Assembly (NCBI RefSeq): GCF_024519455.1
Contig: NZ_JALJRY010000025.1
Span: 79,458-143,457 of the forward strand
Direction of reading: 5' to 3'
Length of the DNA stretch: 64,000 bases
Origin: Streptomyces sp. STR69
GTDB lineage: Bacteria; Actinomycetota; Actinomycetes; Streptomycetales; Streptomycetaceae
Below, one piece after another: positions 8,277 through 16,176 of this stretch. Both the position numbers and the translations under genes were made by a program. The notes below the pieces were generated by a model. That model was not told the DNA's origin. It saw nothing but the letters and a program-made list of their open reading frames with translations, and made no database searches. Positions within the stretch are counted from its first letter, which is position 1. Each line of letters opens with the position of its first letter.

Positions 8277-8417
8277 ACCCGGGCAACGTAAAGGCCCGTT
8301 GACAGGTCACCGGCGCGGGTATTCGAGCGTGAGTTCACCGGCGTACGGGTCCCGGCTCTGGCTACCGCACACAACCTGACGTACCGTCACCTCCACTGTC
8401 CCCAGGGGAGGTTAGCC

Positions 8418-9518
8418 GTGGCAGACGACCGTCCCGTGCCCCTCGACGAGTACCCCGTGCACCAGGTCCCCCTGTCGATGAAGCACGTCGCGACCGGCGA
8501 CCGCAACGCCTACGACCGCTGCATCTTCCACGTCCTCGACCACGAGGGCCGCGCCCTGCTCATCCTCGGCCTCGGCGTCTACCCCAACGTCGGCGTGATC
8601 GACGCCTACGCCACCCTCCGCACCGGCGACACACTGCACGCCGTCCGCGCCTCGGACGCCCTCGGCGACGACCGCATGCACCTCGCGGTCGGCCCCCTGC
8701 GCATCGAGGTCGAGGAGCCACTGCGCCGACTGCGCCTTCGCTCCGACGACAACTCCCTCTCGTACGACCTCACTTGGACCGCCGAGTTCCCCGCGCTGTG
8801 GGAACCCCACCACGTCCAGTACCGCGGCGACCGGCTCACCCTCGAAGGGCGCCGCTTCGTCCAGGCGGGCGGTGTGGAGGGCGTGATCCGCGCCGGTGAC
8901 GAGGAGTTCCGGGTCACCGCCGACGGCTGGACCGGTACCCGCGACCGCAGTTGGGGCGTGCGGCCCATCCCCGGCGAGGAGGGCGGTCGGCTCGCCGCGG
9001 ACCACCCGACCGAGGGCTTCCACTGGATCTGGTGCCCGGTCCGCTTCGAGGACCGCTTCCTCATGGTCGTCGTCCAGGAGGACGCCGACGGCCACCGCGC
9101 CCTGAACGAGGCGACCGTCGTCCGCCCCGGCCACCGCGACCGCCAACTCGGCTGGCCCCAGGCCGAGATCACCTACCGCCCCGGCACCCGCCACCCCGAG
9201 CGCGCCCTCGTCCACCTCGGTGACGCCCGCAAACCGCAGGAACTCGACGTGGAGATCCTGACCTCGTCCCCGCTCGCGATCGGCGCCGGCTACCCACCCG
9301 CCGACGACTGGCAGCACGGCACCTGGCAAGGCCGGGACTGGACCGACCGGCGCACCTACGACCTCACCCGTCCGAACCCGCTCGCCGCCTACGGCGTCAC
9401 CGACCACGCCGCCCGCTTCCGCCTCGACGGCCAGGTGGGCCACGGCATCTTCGAGCACGGCTCCTTCGGCCGCCACGACCCGAGCGGCTTCACCGGCTTC
9501 GACTCGGTTGCCCCGTAG
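8418..9518 (+). CDS. conserved hypothetical protein, beta-rich
   Basis: A 366-residue soluble protein from GTG 8418, preceded by GGGGAGG. I do not recognise a catalytic motif. It is rich in beta-forming segments and aromatic residues (HVQYRGDRLTLEGR, TRDRSWGVRPIPGEEGG, FHWIWCPVRFEDRFLMVVVQ) and contains a conserved-looking RDRSWGVR centre. It has no signal peptide or membrane helix. Its position between an acyl-CoA dehydrogenase and an APH-fold protein, all on the plus strand and only 14 bases from the latter, suggests a shared pathway, perhaps lipid or terpenoid breakdown. That is inference from context only. Confidence 0.8.
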   Translation: MADDRPVPLDEYPVHQVPLSMKHVATGDRNAYDRCIFHVLDHEGRALLILGLGVYPNVGVIDAYATLRTGDTLHAVRASDALGDDRMHLAVGPLRIEVEEPLRRLRLRSDDNSLSYDLTWTAEFPALWEPHHVQYRGDRLTLEGRRFVQAGGVEGVIRAGDEEFRVTADGWTGTRDRSWGVRPIPGEEGGRLAADHPTEGFHWIWCPVRFEDRFLMVVVQEDADGHRALNEATVVRPGHRDRQLGWPQAEITYRPGTRHPERALVHLGDARKPQELDVEILTSSPLAIGAGYPPADDWQHGTWQGRDWTDRRTYDLTRPNPLAAYGVTDHAARFRLDGQVGHGIFEHGSFGRHDPSGFTGFDSVAP

Positions 9519-9532
9519 GGGAGTTAACGCAC

Positions 9533-10627
9533 ATGGCCACGGCACCCCGCCCCCGCACGACCACCCGCGACCCCGAGGAACTCGCCCACCGCCTCACCGC
9601 CTGGCTCGACACCCGCCTGCCCGGCGCCAAGGCCGTCGACATCACGGTCCCCGCGTCGAACGGCATGTCCAGCGAGACCCTCCTCTTCGACATCGAACAC
9701 CCCGAACCACCGCTGCGCGCCTGCGCGTTGAGACTCGCGGCCGACCCGGCGGCGTACACCGTCTTCCCGGTCTACGACATGCCGCGCCAGTTCCGCACCA
9801 TGCGCCTGGTCGCCGACCGCACGGACCTCCCGGTCCCTGAAGTCCGCTGGCTGGAGGAGGACCCGGCCCCGCTCGGCGCCCCGTTCTTCGTCATGGAACG
9901 CGTGGCGGGACGGGTACCGCCGGACGTCATGCCCTATACGTACGAGGGCAATTGGCTGCACGCGGCGACCGACGCGGAGCGAGAACGTCTGGAGGCCGCC
10001 TCGATCGGACTGATCGCCCGCCTGCACGACCAAGTCCCCTCGGCCGAGGCCGAGTTCCTCGCACTCCCCGGCGAGGGCGACGCGCTCAGCCGCCACGTCG
10101 CAGCCCAACGCACCTACTACGAATGGGTCGTTGACGGACTCGCCCGCTCACCGCTCATCGAGAGCGCCTTCGACCGGCTGACCCAACTCTGGCCGGCCGA
10201 TCCGGGCGAGACGGTCCTCAACTGGGGCGACGCGCGCATCGGGAACATGATCTACGACGGGTTCGACCCCGTCGCCGTCCTCGACTGGGAGATGGCGGCC
10301 CCGGCCCCGCGCGAGGTGGACCTCGGCTGGACCGTCTATCTGCACCGCTTCTTCCAGGACCTCACGGCCGCCTTCGGCCAGGCGGGCCTGCCGGAGTTCC
10401 TCCGCCGGGACCGGGTGGAGGCCCGGTACGCCGAACTCACCGGCCACACCCCGCGCGACATGGACTTCTACACCCTGTACGCCGCCCTGCGGCACGCGAT
10501 CGTGATGCTGCGCGTCGCCTACCGGCAGGTGCACTTCGGGGAGACGGCCGTCCCGGCGGACCCGGACACACTGATCCTGCACCACGGCAGCCTGCGGGCC
10601 ATGGTGCAGGGCAGTTACTGGGGTTGA
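9533..10627 (+). CDS. phosphotransferase family (APH/ChoK fold)
   Basis: A 364-residue member of the aminoglycoside phosphotransferase/choline kinase superfamily. The catalytic loop is NWGDARIGNMIYDG and the metal-binding segment is VAVLDWEMAAP, with the expected Asp and Asn residues. The hinge segment FFVMERVAGRVPPDVMP is also typical. The first His of the usual Brenner HGD motif is replaced (NWGD). Copies next to acyl-CoA dehydrogenases are common in actinobacteria and correspond to the ACAD10/11-type kinase domain, thought to phosphorylate hydroxyacyl substrates. The GTTAAC-containing 14-base gap after the preceding gene indicates an operon. Antibiotic resistance is unlikely from context. 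Confidence 0.85.
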   Translation: MATAPRPRTTTRDPEELAHRLTAWLDTRLPGAKAVDITVPASNGMSSETLLFDIEHPEPPLRACALRLAADPAAYTVFPVYDMPRQFRTMRLVADRTDLPVPEVRWLEEDPAPLGAPFFVMERVAGRVPPDVMPYTYEGNWLHAATDAERERLEAASIGLIARLHDQVPSAEAEFLALPGEGDALSRHVAAQRTYYEWVVDGLARSPLIESAFDRLTQLWPADPGETVLNWGDARIGNMIYDGFDPVAVLDWEMAAPAPREVDLGWTVYLHRFFQDLTAAFGQAGLPEFLRRDRVEARYAELTGHTPRDMDFYTLYAALRHAIVMLRVAYRQVHFGETAVPADPDTLILHHGSLRAMVQGSYWG

Positions 10628-10637
10628 GCGAGAGCGC

Positions 10638-11072
10638 TCAGGCGGCGCGGCGCATGTCGGGCACCCGCATCGGACGCGAGCTGGGGCCGCCGACGTGCGA
10701 GAAGGGCTGCGTCCGCCAGTCGAGCCCCTGAGGGAGCGTCAACAGCAGCGCGGTGTCCTGCTCCTGGGGTTCCGCGGACTCGTCGGCGGACCGGGCATCG
10801 GCCGCCTCACGGCCCGTACCGGCGCAGACCGTCAGCCCGAACGGGTTCCACGGCGAGGCGCACAGCGCGTGCTCCGGCAGGACCTCCTCGTCCGCGAGGA
10901 GCGCGATGGGCTGCACGCAGTCCGGGCAGATCACCCGGTACATCTCGAAGGTGTCGTACTCGTCGAGTTCGTCGGCCTCGAAACCGTCGGGTTCGACGCC
11001 CTCCGGCTCGGACTCGACGACGAGCTGCGGCCGCTTGGGCGCGGTGCGTCCAGGGCGCTGAAGACTCTGCAT
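10638..11072 (-). CDS. conserved hypothetical with Cys pair
   Basis: A 144-residue soluble acidic protein with a clear Shine-Dalgarno (GGGGAG, 6 bases before ATG 11072). One CPDC pair occurs in YRVICPDCVQPIALLADEE, and a second cysteine region (LCASPWNPFGLTVCAG) lies ~30 residues later, so a small zinc-binding fold is possible. The C-terminal third is low complexity. No known family is recognised. It converges on the phosphotransferase gene with only 10 bases between stops. Confidence 0.75.
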   Translation of the reverse strand: MQSLQRPGRTAPKRPQLVVESEPEGVEPDGFEADELDEYDTFEMYRVICPDCVQPIALLADEEVLPEHALCASPWNPFGLTVCAGTGREAADARSADESAEPQEQDTALLLTLPQGLDWRTQPFSHVGGPSSRPMRVPDMRRAA

Positions 11073-11341
11073 GGGTTTCTCCCCCTACTGGGCTGGGCCG
11101 TGAAGGCGCTGCGGCCTCGACCACAGCAAGCACTTCCCGTCCCGTCTCCGCGGTAATCACGAGAGCATCACGGAGACCGTTCGAGACCTGTGGCGTTCGT
11201 CACATGCCGCCCGCAGATGCCCGGGGCGGTGGATTTGTCCCCAGCTGGCTCACCGGCCGCACTCCGCCACATCACGAACCGGGTATGACCTGCGCCGCTC
11301 AGGTATCGAAGGAGATCAGCGGCCATGTAAGTTCTTGCGCC

Positions 11342-11782
11342 ATGGAGGAGCTGGACCGACAAATCGTGCAGCTGCTCGTCAAGGACGGGCGGATGAGCTA
11401 CACAGACCTGGGCAAGGCCACGGGCCTGTCCACGTCGGCCGTGCACCAGCGGGTGCGCCGGCTGGAACAGCGTGGCGTCATCCGCGGGTATGCCGCGGTC
11501 GTCGACCCGGAGGCGGTGGGTCTGCCCATGACCGCCTTCATCTCGGTGACACCGTTCGACCCCAGCGCCCCGGACGACATCGCGGACCGCCTCTCCGGCG
11601 TCCCCGAGATCGAGGCCTGCCACAGCGTCGCGGGCGACGAGAACTACATCCTCAAGGTGCGGGTCTCCACCCCGCACGAACTGGAGGAGCTGCTCGCCCG
11701 GCTGCGTGGTCTGGCCGGCGTCTCGACCCGCACCACGGTGGTCCTCTCGACGCCGTACGAGGCGCGCCCGCCGCGCATCTGA
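11342..11782 (+). CDS. Lrp/AsnC family regulator
   Basis: A 146-residue feast/famine regulator. The N-terminal winged HTH begins EELDRQIVQLLVKDGRMSYT and contains LGKATGLSTSAVHQRVRRLE. The C-terminal RAM domain covers about residues 65-140 (TAFISVTPFDPSAPDDIADR, then CHSVAGDENYILKVRVSTP). It would bind an amino acid and act as an oligomer. The ATG at 11342 lacks a close ribosome-binding site; a strong AAGGAG at 11309-11314 instead precedes a start-stop ATGTAA at 11325. The amidohydrolase gene follows 47 bases after the stop. Confidence 0.9.
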   Translation: MEELDRQIVQLLVKDGRMSYTDLGKATGLSTSAVHQRVRRLEQRGVIRGYAAVVDPEAVGLPMTAFISVTPFDPSAPDDIADRLSGVPEIEACHSVAGDENYILKVRVSTPHELEELLARLRGLAGVSTRTTVVLSTPYEARPPRI

Positions 11783-11829
11783 CCGACCTGGGTGCGGGGG
11801 CGCGCCGGTGAGGCGCGAGACTGTTCCCC

Positions 11830-13431
11830 ATGAGTGAGCGCACCCCCGAACCGGCCACCGTCCTGCTCCGCCGCGGCGAAGTCCACAGCCCCGCCGACCC
11901 GTTCGCGACCGCGATGGTCGTGGAGCGCGGCCAGGTCGCGTGGGTCGGCTCCGAGGGCGCCGCCGACGCGTTCGCGGACGGGGTCGAAGACGTGGTCGAC
12001 CTCGACGGCGCGCTGGTCACCCCGGCGTTCACCGACGCACACGTGCACACCACCGCCACCGGCCTCGCGCTCACCGGCCTCGACCTGTCCGACGCGCCCT
12101 CCCTGGAGACGGCCCTGTCCCTCGTCCGGGACTTCGCCGCCGCCCGCCCGGCCGACCGCGTCCTGCTCGGCCACGGCTGGGACGCCGCCCGCTGGCCCGG
12201 GGGCCGCCCGCCGACCCGCGCCGAACTCGACGCGGCGACCGGCGGACGCCCGCTCTACCTCTCCCGTATCGACGTCCACTCCGCGGTCGTCACCACGGCC
12301 CTGCTCGACCTGGTCCCCGGCTTCGAGGCCCCGGACGGCCCCCTGACCGCCGACGCCCATCACGCCGTCCGCGCCACCGCGCTCGCCGCCATCACCCCGG
12401 AGCAGCGCGTCGAGGCCCAGCGCACCGCCCTCGCCCACGCGGCCTCCCTGGGCGTCGGCTCGGTCCACGAGTGCGCCGGGCCCGAGATCTCCTCCGAGGA
12501 CGACTTCACGGGCCTGCTGCGGCTCGCCGCCGAGGAGCCGGGGCCGCGGGTCGTCGGCTACTGGGCCGAGCAGGACGTCGCGAAGGCACGGGAGCTGGGC
12601 GCCGTAGGAGCGGCCGGGGACCTCTTCGTGGACGGGGCGCTCGGCTCGCACACCGCCTGTCTGCATCAGCCGTACGACGACGCCGGGCACACCGGTATTG
12701 CCTACCTGGACGCGGACGCCGTCGCCGCCCATGTCGTCGCCTGCACCGAGGCGGGCCTCCAGGCGGGCTTCCACGCCATCGGGGACGCCGCCGTGACCGC
12801 CGTGGTCGACGGCGTCCGCGCAGCCGCCGAGAAGGTCGGCCTGGCCCGCGTCCGCGCCGCCCGGCACCGCGTCGAACACGCCGAGATGCTCACCCCGGAG
12901 ACCATCGCGGCCTTCGCCGAACTGGGCCTGACGGCCTCCGTGCAGCCCGCCTTCGACGCGCTGTGGGGCGGCGAGGAGGGCATGTACGCCCAGCGGCTGG
13001 GCCGGGAGCGGGCGCGTGCCCTGAACCCCTTCGCGGCCCTGCTCCGGGCCGGTGTCCCGCTCGCCTTCGGCTCCGACAGCCCGGTCACCCCGGTCGACCC
13101 CTGGGGCACGGTCCGCGCCGCCGCGTTCCACCGGACGGCTGAACACCGCGTCTCCGCGCGGGCCGCGTTCACCGCACATACGCGGGGCGGCTGGCGGGCC
13201 GTAGGACGGGACGACGCGGGTGTTCTGGTGCCGGGCGCGCCCGCCGACTACGCCGTCTGGCGGACCGACGCCCTGGTGGTGCAGGCGCCCGACGACCGGG
13301 TCGCGCGCTGGTCGACCGACCCGCGCTCCGGCACACCCGGACTGCCCGACCTGACACCGGGCGGCGAGCTTCCCGTCTGCCTGCGCACCGTCGTGGGCGG
13401 ACGGACGGTGTTCGTACGGCCGGGCGAGTGA
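11830..13431 (+). CDS. amidohydrolase family 3 (YtcJ-like)
   Basis: A 533-residue metal-dependent amidohydrolase. The N-terminal composite beta-sandwich precedes the metal motif TPAFTDAHVHTTATG (HxH). Later motifs include VHECAGPEISSE, HRVEHAEML and the active-site Asp segment FGSDSPVTPVDPW. It belongs to the YtcJ/exoenzyme-regulatory AepA type, with unknown natural substrates, probably cleaving amide bonds of small molecules. It has no signal peptide and is likely cytosolic. It lies downstream of the Lrp gene on the same strand. Confidence 0.88.
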   Translation: MSERTPEPATVLLRRGEVHSPADPFATAMVVERGQVAWVGSEGAADAFADGVEDVVDLDGALVTPAFTDAHVHTTATGLALTGLDLSDAPSLETALSLVRDFAAARPADRVLLGHGWDAARWPGGRPPTRAELDAATGGRPLYLSRIDVHSAVVTTALLDLVPGFEAPDGPLTADAHHAVRATALAAITPEQRVEAQRTALAHAASLGVGSVHECAGPEISSEDDFTGLLRLAAEEPGPRVVGYWAEQDVAKARELGAVGAAGDLFVDGALGSHTACLHQPYDDAGHTGIAYLDADAVAAHVVACTEAGLQAGFHAIGDAAVTAVVDGVRAAAEKVGLARVRAARHRVEHAEMLTPETIAAFAELGLTASVQPAFDALWGGEEGMYAQRLGRERARALNPFAALLRAGVPLAFGSDSPVTPVDPWGTVRAAAFHRTAEHRVSARAAFTAHTRGGWRAVGRDDAGVLVPGAPADYAVWRTDALVVQAPDDRVARWSTDPRSGTPGLPDLTPGGELPVCLRTVVGGRTVFVRPGE

Positions 13432-13965
13432 TCTCCCGGGGTGGCGCGCCCCCGATCCACGCCCGCCGCCCTGTCGTGCGACCTGCGCATCCTCTGCCCT
13501 GACCAGCCAGTTGAGGGAGAAAGCGCAGATCAGACGGCTGTTGACAGGCGGGCGCAGGGGGCCGGTAGGTTCGTCCGAGTCCACCACCGGACGCCCGACC
13601 GGGGAACCTCCGAACAATCGCCGAAGCGCCGCTGGGTCAGGGACGGTGTGCCGCACCGGGGCACCGCCACTGGGAGCCAGGCTCAGCGCCCGCGCCACGG
13701 CGAGGGAACGTTCCGGCCGGTCGGCTGGTGTGACCCGGGTGGGGCCCGGACGTCCAGTAGACAACGGCTTTGGTCGATCCGCAGCCGGCGGGTCCCAGGT
13801 CGGCCCGAAGGGCGCCGGGCCCCCATCCGCAGCACACCAGTACGCAAAAGAGTCAGTCTTACCCCGTTCTTGTCGAATCGACACCACCGTACGAACGACG
13901 TGGCACGTCATCCCAGGCGGCGGCCACTATGGTGGACGCCTGCGTACGGACATGAAGGGGCAGCA
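13432..13965. other. 534-base intergenic region before ppm1
   Basis: No convincing protein gene; the open frames here are arginine/serine-rich GC shadows. It contains a TTGACA/TAGGTT promoter-like pair (13541-13571), a 10-bp palindrome GGAACGTTCC (13705-13714), and an inverted repeat GACGT-ggc-ACGTC (13897-13909) close to the ppm1 start. The region probably carries the ppm1 promoter and a long leader. Confidence 0.5.
13541..13571 (+). promoter_or_regulatory. HrdB-like promoter
   Basis: TTGACA (13541-13546) is separated by 19 bases from TAGGTT (13566-13571). The -35 is perfect, the spacer slightly long. It points towards ppm1, which would give a ~390-base leader. Confidence 0.4.
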
Positions 13966-14778
13966 GTGAACGACGGCGACGGAGCCCTCGCGGCACAGGC
14001 CCAGGGGCGTAAGTTCGGCCCGCTCGGCACGGCCTTGGTGATCATCCCGACCTACAACGAGGCGGAGAACATCAAGTCCATCGTCGGGCGGGTGCGGAAG
14101 TCGGTTCCCGAGGCTCATGTCCTCGTGGCCGACGACAACAGCCCCGACGGCACGGGCAAGCTGGCCGACGAGCTGGCGGCCGAGGACGAACAGGTCCAGG
14201 TACTGCACCGCAAGGGCAAGGAGGGCCTCGGCGCCGCCTACCTCGCGGGCTTCCGCTGGGGCATCGACAACGGCTACGGCGTCCTCGTCGAGATGGACGC
14301 CGACGGCTCCCACCGGCCCGAGGAGCTGCCCCGGCTGCTCACCGCCCTCAAGGGCGCGGACCTGGTGCTCGGCTCCCGCTGGGTGCCCGGCGGCCGGGTG
14401 GTGAACTGGCCCAAGTCCCGCGAGTTCATCTCCCGCGGCGGCAGCCTCTACTCACGCGTGGCCCTGGACCTGCCGCTGCGCGACATCACGGGCGGCTACC
14501 GCGCCTTCCGCAAGGAGACCCTCGAAGGCCTCGGCCTGGACGACGTGGCCTCCCAGGGCTACTGCTTCCAGGTCGACCTGGCCCGCCGTGCCGTCAAGGC
14601 CGGCTACCACGTCGTCGAGGTCCCCATCACCTTCGTGGAGCGCGAACACGGCGACTCCAAGATGAGCCGCGACATCCTCGTCGAGGCCCTGTGGCGGGTC
14701 ACCACGTGGGGCGTGGGGGAGCGGGTCGGCAAGCTCCGCGGTCGGCGCAACTCCGGAGGAAAGCCCGCACAGCCGTAG
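13966..14778 (+). CDS. ppm1: polyprenol phosphate mannosyltransferase Ppm1
   Basis: A 270-residue GT2-fold enzyme from GTG 13966 (AAGGGG 6-11 bases upstream). Motifs: VIIPTYNEAENI at the start, the nucleotide-binding VLVADDNSPDGTG, DXD-like VEMDADGSHRP, and the DPM1-type C-terminal region GYRAFRKETL and FVEREHGDSKMS. It transfers mannose from GDP-mannose to polyprenol phosphate, supplying the membrane donor for protein O-mannosylation. In S. coelicolor the equivalent enzyme is needed for the phiC31 phage receptor glycosylation. No Lnt domain is fused, unlike in mycobacteria. fxsA follows on the same strand. Confidence 0.9.
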   Translation: MNDGDGALAAQAQGRKFGPLGTALVIIPTYNEAENIKSIVGRVRKSVPEAHVLVADDNSPDGTGKLADELAAEDEQVQVLHRKGKEGLGAAYLAGFRWGIDNGYGVLVEMDADGSHRPEELPRLLTALKGADLVLGSRWVPGGRVVNWPKSREFISRGGSLYSRVALDLPLRDITGGYRAFRKETLEGLGLDDVASQGYCFQVDLARRAVKAGYHVVEVPITFVEREHGDSKMSRDILVEALWRVTTWGVGERVGKLRGRRNSGGKPAQP

Positions 14779-14850
14779 CCCCGCAACCTCACAGGCCTCG
14801 TTGATCGTCCCCTTATCCCGCACTGAGCCGGGCCCAGGCACACTGGACGT

Positions 14851-15411
14851 ATGACGACTGGCGCATCCACCCCTTCCTCCGCCGCCCGGCCCCCGCGTTC
14901 CCGGCTGCGTACGTTCCTGCCGCTGGGCATCGCGGCGTGGCTGGTGCTGGAGATCTGGCTGCTGACCGTGGTGGCGGGCGCGTCGAGCGGTCTTACGGTC
15001 TTCCTGCTGCTGCTCGCCGGGTTCGTGCTCGGCGCGGTGGTGATCAAGCGGGCGGGCCGGCGGGCCTTCCAGAACCTGAGCCAGGCCGTGCAGCAGGGCA
15101 CCGCCCCGGCGAGCGGCGGTGGCAGCGGCCTGATGATGCTGGGCGGCCTGCTGCTGATGATCCCGGGGCTGATCTCGGACGCGGCCGGGCTGCTCCTGCT
15201 GGTCCCGCCGGTCCAGAAGGCCCTGGGGCGCTACGCGGAGCGCACGGTCGAGCGGAAGCTGCGCAAGGCCGCCCCCGGCACCCTCGGGGACGCGTTCCAG
15301 CAGGCCCGGATGCACCGCCCGGACGGCAAGGTCGTCCAGGGTGAGGTCATCATCCGGGACGAGCCCGGCGGTGACGCCCCGCAGGGCCCGCGCCCGCCGC
15401 TCACCGGCTGA
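14851..15411 (+). CDS. fxsA: FxsA family membrane protein
   Basis: A 186-residue FxsA-like protein. Hydrophobic segments around residues 25-65 (GIAAWLVLEIWLLTVVAG and TVFLLLLAGFVLGAVVI) and 90-115 (GLMMLGGLLLMIPGLISDAA) match the family, with the conserved GG..L..PG.isD motif. In E. coli, FxsA overexpression relieves F-plasmid exclusion of phage T7; its normal function is unknown. The gene lies between ppm1 and rbpA, as I recall for S. coelicolor, and ends at a strong bidirectional terminator (15456-15495). Confidence 0.85.
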   Translation: MTTGASTPSSAARPPRSRLRTFLPLGIAAWLVLEIWLLTVVAGASSGLTVFLLLLAGFVLGAVVIKRAGRRAFQNLSQAVQQGTAPASGGGSGLMMLGGLLLMIPGLISDAAGLLLLVPPVQKALGRYAERTVERKLRKAAPGTLGDAFQQARMHRPDGKVVQGEVIIRDEPGGDAPQGPRPPLTG

Positions 15412-15455
15412 TCGCCCGCCGCTCACCCGGCTGGCCGGGACACGCGGACACGCAA

Positions 15456-15495
15456 AAGCGCGGGCGCCGTACAGGTTCGTACGGCGCCCGCGCTT
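15456..15495. terminator. bidirectional terminator fxsA/rbpA
   Basis: A perfect 17-bp stem (15456-15472 with 15479-15495) and 6-base loop AGGTTC, flanked by AA on the left and TT on the right. It separates the convergent fxsA and rbpA genes. Confidence 0.85.
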
Positions 15496-15546
15496 ACTTG
15501 CTTGTGCTACTTGCGTGTGCGGTAGAACCGCTCCGCACCTCCGGGA

Positions 15547-15921
15547 CTAGGCCGACTTGCGGCTGTCCCTCGGGTGAACCGCGATATTCATCGCGCCGGA
15601 ACGGAGAACGGCAAGACGCTCCTCGAGGACCTCTTCGAGTTCCTCGCGGGTGCGCCGCTCCATCAGCATGTCCCAGTGGGTACGCGCGGGCTTGGCCTTC
15701 TTTTCCTCAGGGCCGTCGCCGTCGACCAGGAGTGCCTGGGCCCCGCAGACCTTGCACTCCCACTCCGGCGGAATCTCCGCCTCGACCGAGAAGGGCATCT
15801 CAAAGCGATGTCCCTTCTCGCATGCGTACTCCACGGCCTGGCGTGGTGCCAGGTCGATACCGCGGTCCGTCTCGTAGCTGGTCACCACGAGGCGCGTGCC
15901 GCGAAGAGCTCGCTCACTCAT
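15547..15921 (-). CDS. rbpA: RNA polymerase-binding protein RbpA
   Basis: A 124-residue match to RbpA, an actinobacterial protein that binds RNA polymerase and the principal sigma factor and stimulates open-complex formation. Visible parts are the N-terminal tail RGTRLVVTSYETDRG, the zinc/beta-barrel domain with CEKGHRFEMPF and WECKVCG, and the C-terminal sigma-interacting region HWDMLMERRTREELEEVLEE. The promoter at 15983-16008 fits the sigma-R consensus exactly, in line with thiol-stress control reported in S. coelicolor. The gene is monocistronic, bounded by the terminator at 15456-15495. Confidence 0.96.
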   Translation of the reverse strand: MSERALRGTRLVVTSYETDRGIDLAPRQAVEYACEKGHRFEMPFSVEAEIPPEWECKVCGAQALLVDGDGPEEKKAKPARTHWDMLMERRTREELEEVLEERLAVLRSGAMNIAVHPRDSRKSA

Positions 15922-15982
15922 GAATCGTGCCTCCCGGGCTTGTCGCCCACAGGACAGGTGTCGCTGTCGTCGTCATCCGGTC

Positions 15983-16008
15983 AACGTCCGGTCGGCGGTA
16001 AAGATTCC
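15983..16008 (-). promoter_or_regulatory. sigma-R type promoter of rbpA
   Basis: On the minus strand GGAAT (16008-16004), exactly 18 bases, then GTT (15985-15983), extended as GGGAAT and CGTT. This matches the GGAAT-N18-GTT consensus for the disulfide-stress sigma factor SigR. It lies about 62 bases before the rbpA start. Confidence 0.85.
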
Positions 16009-16176
16009 CGTACGGGGTCATGCGTCGCCGTCGTAGCCGCCCCTTGTTGTACCCACCAGCGCCCGGTTTGTCACATCTACTAGCAGATGTCACCTAGCGA
16101 TTCGTCATCTTTGACGCGCAGTAACGGTACGCCAGGCAGGCCAAACGCGTACACTACCGCCCTTTCGCCTCCAGCG

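Noticed and set aside
9533..10627. Aminoglycoside resistance gene
   Set aside because: The APH fold is shared with many metabolic kinases, and the neighbours point to acyl metabolism.
13511..13969. 152-codon frame upstream of ppm1
   Set aside because: Ser/Arg/Gly-rich shadow in a promoter-containing gap without conserved features.
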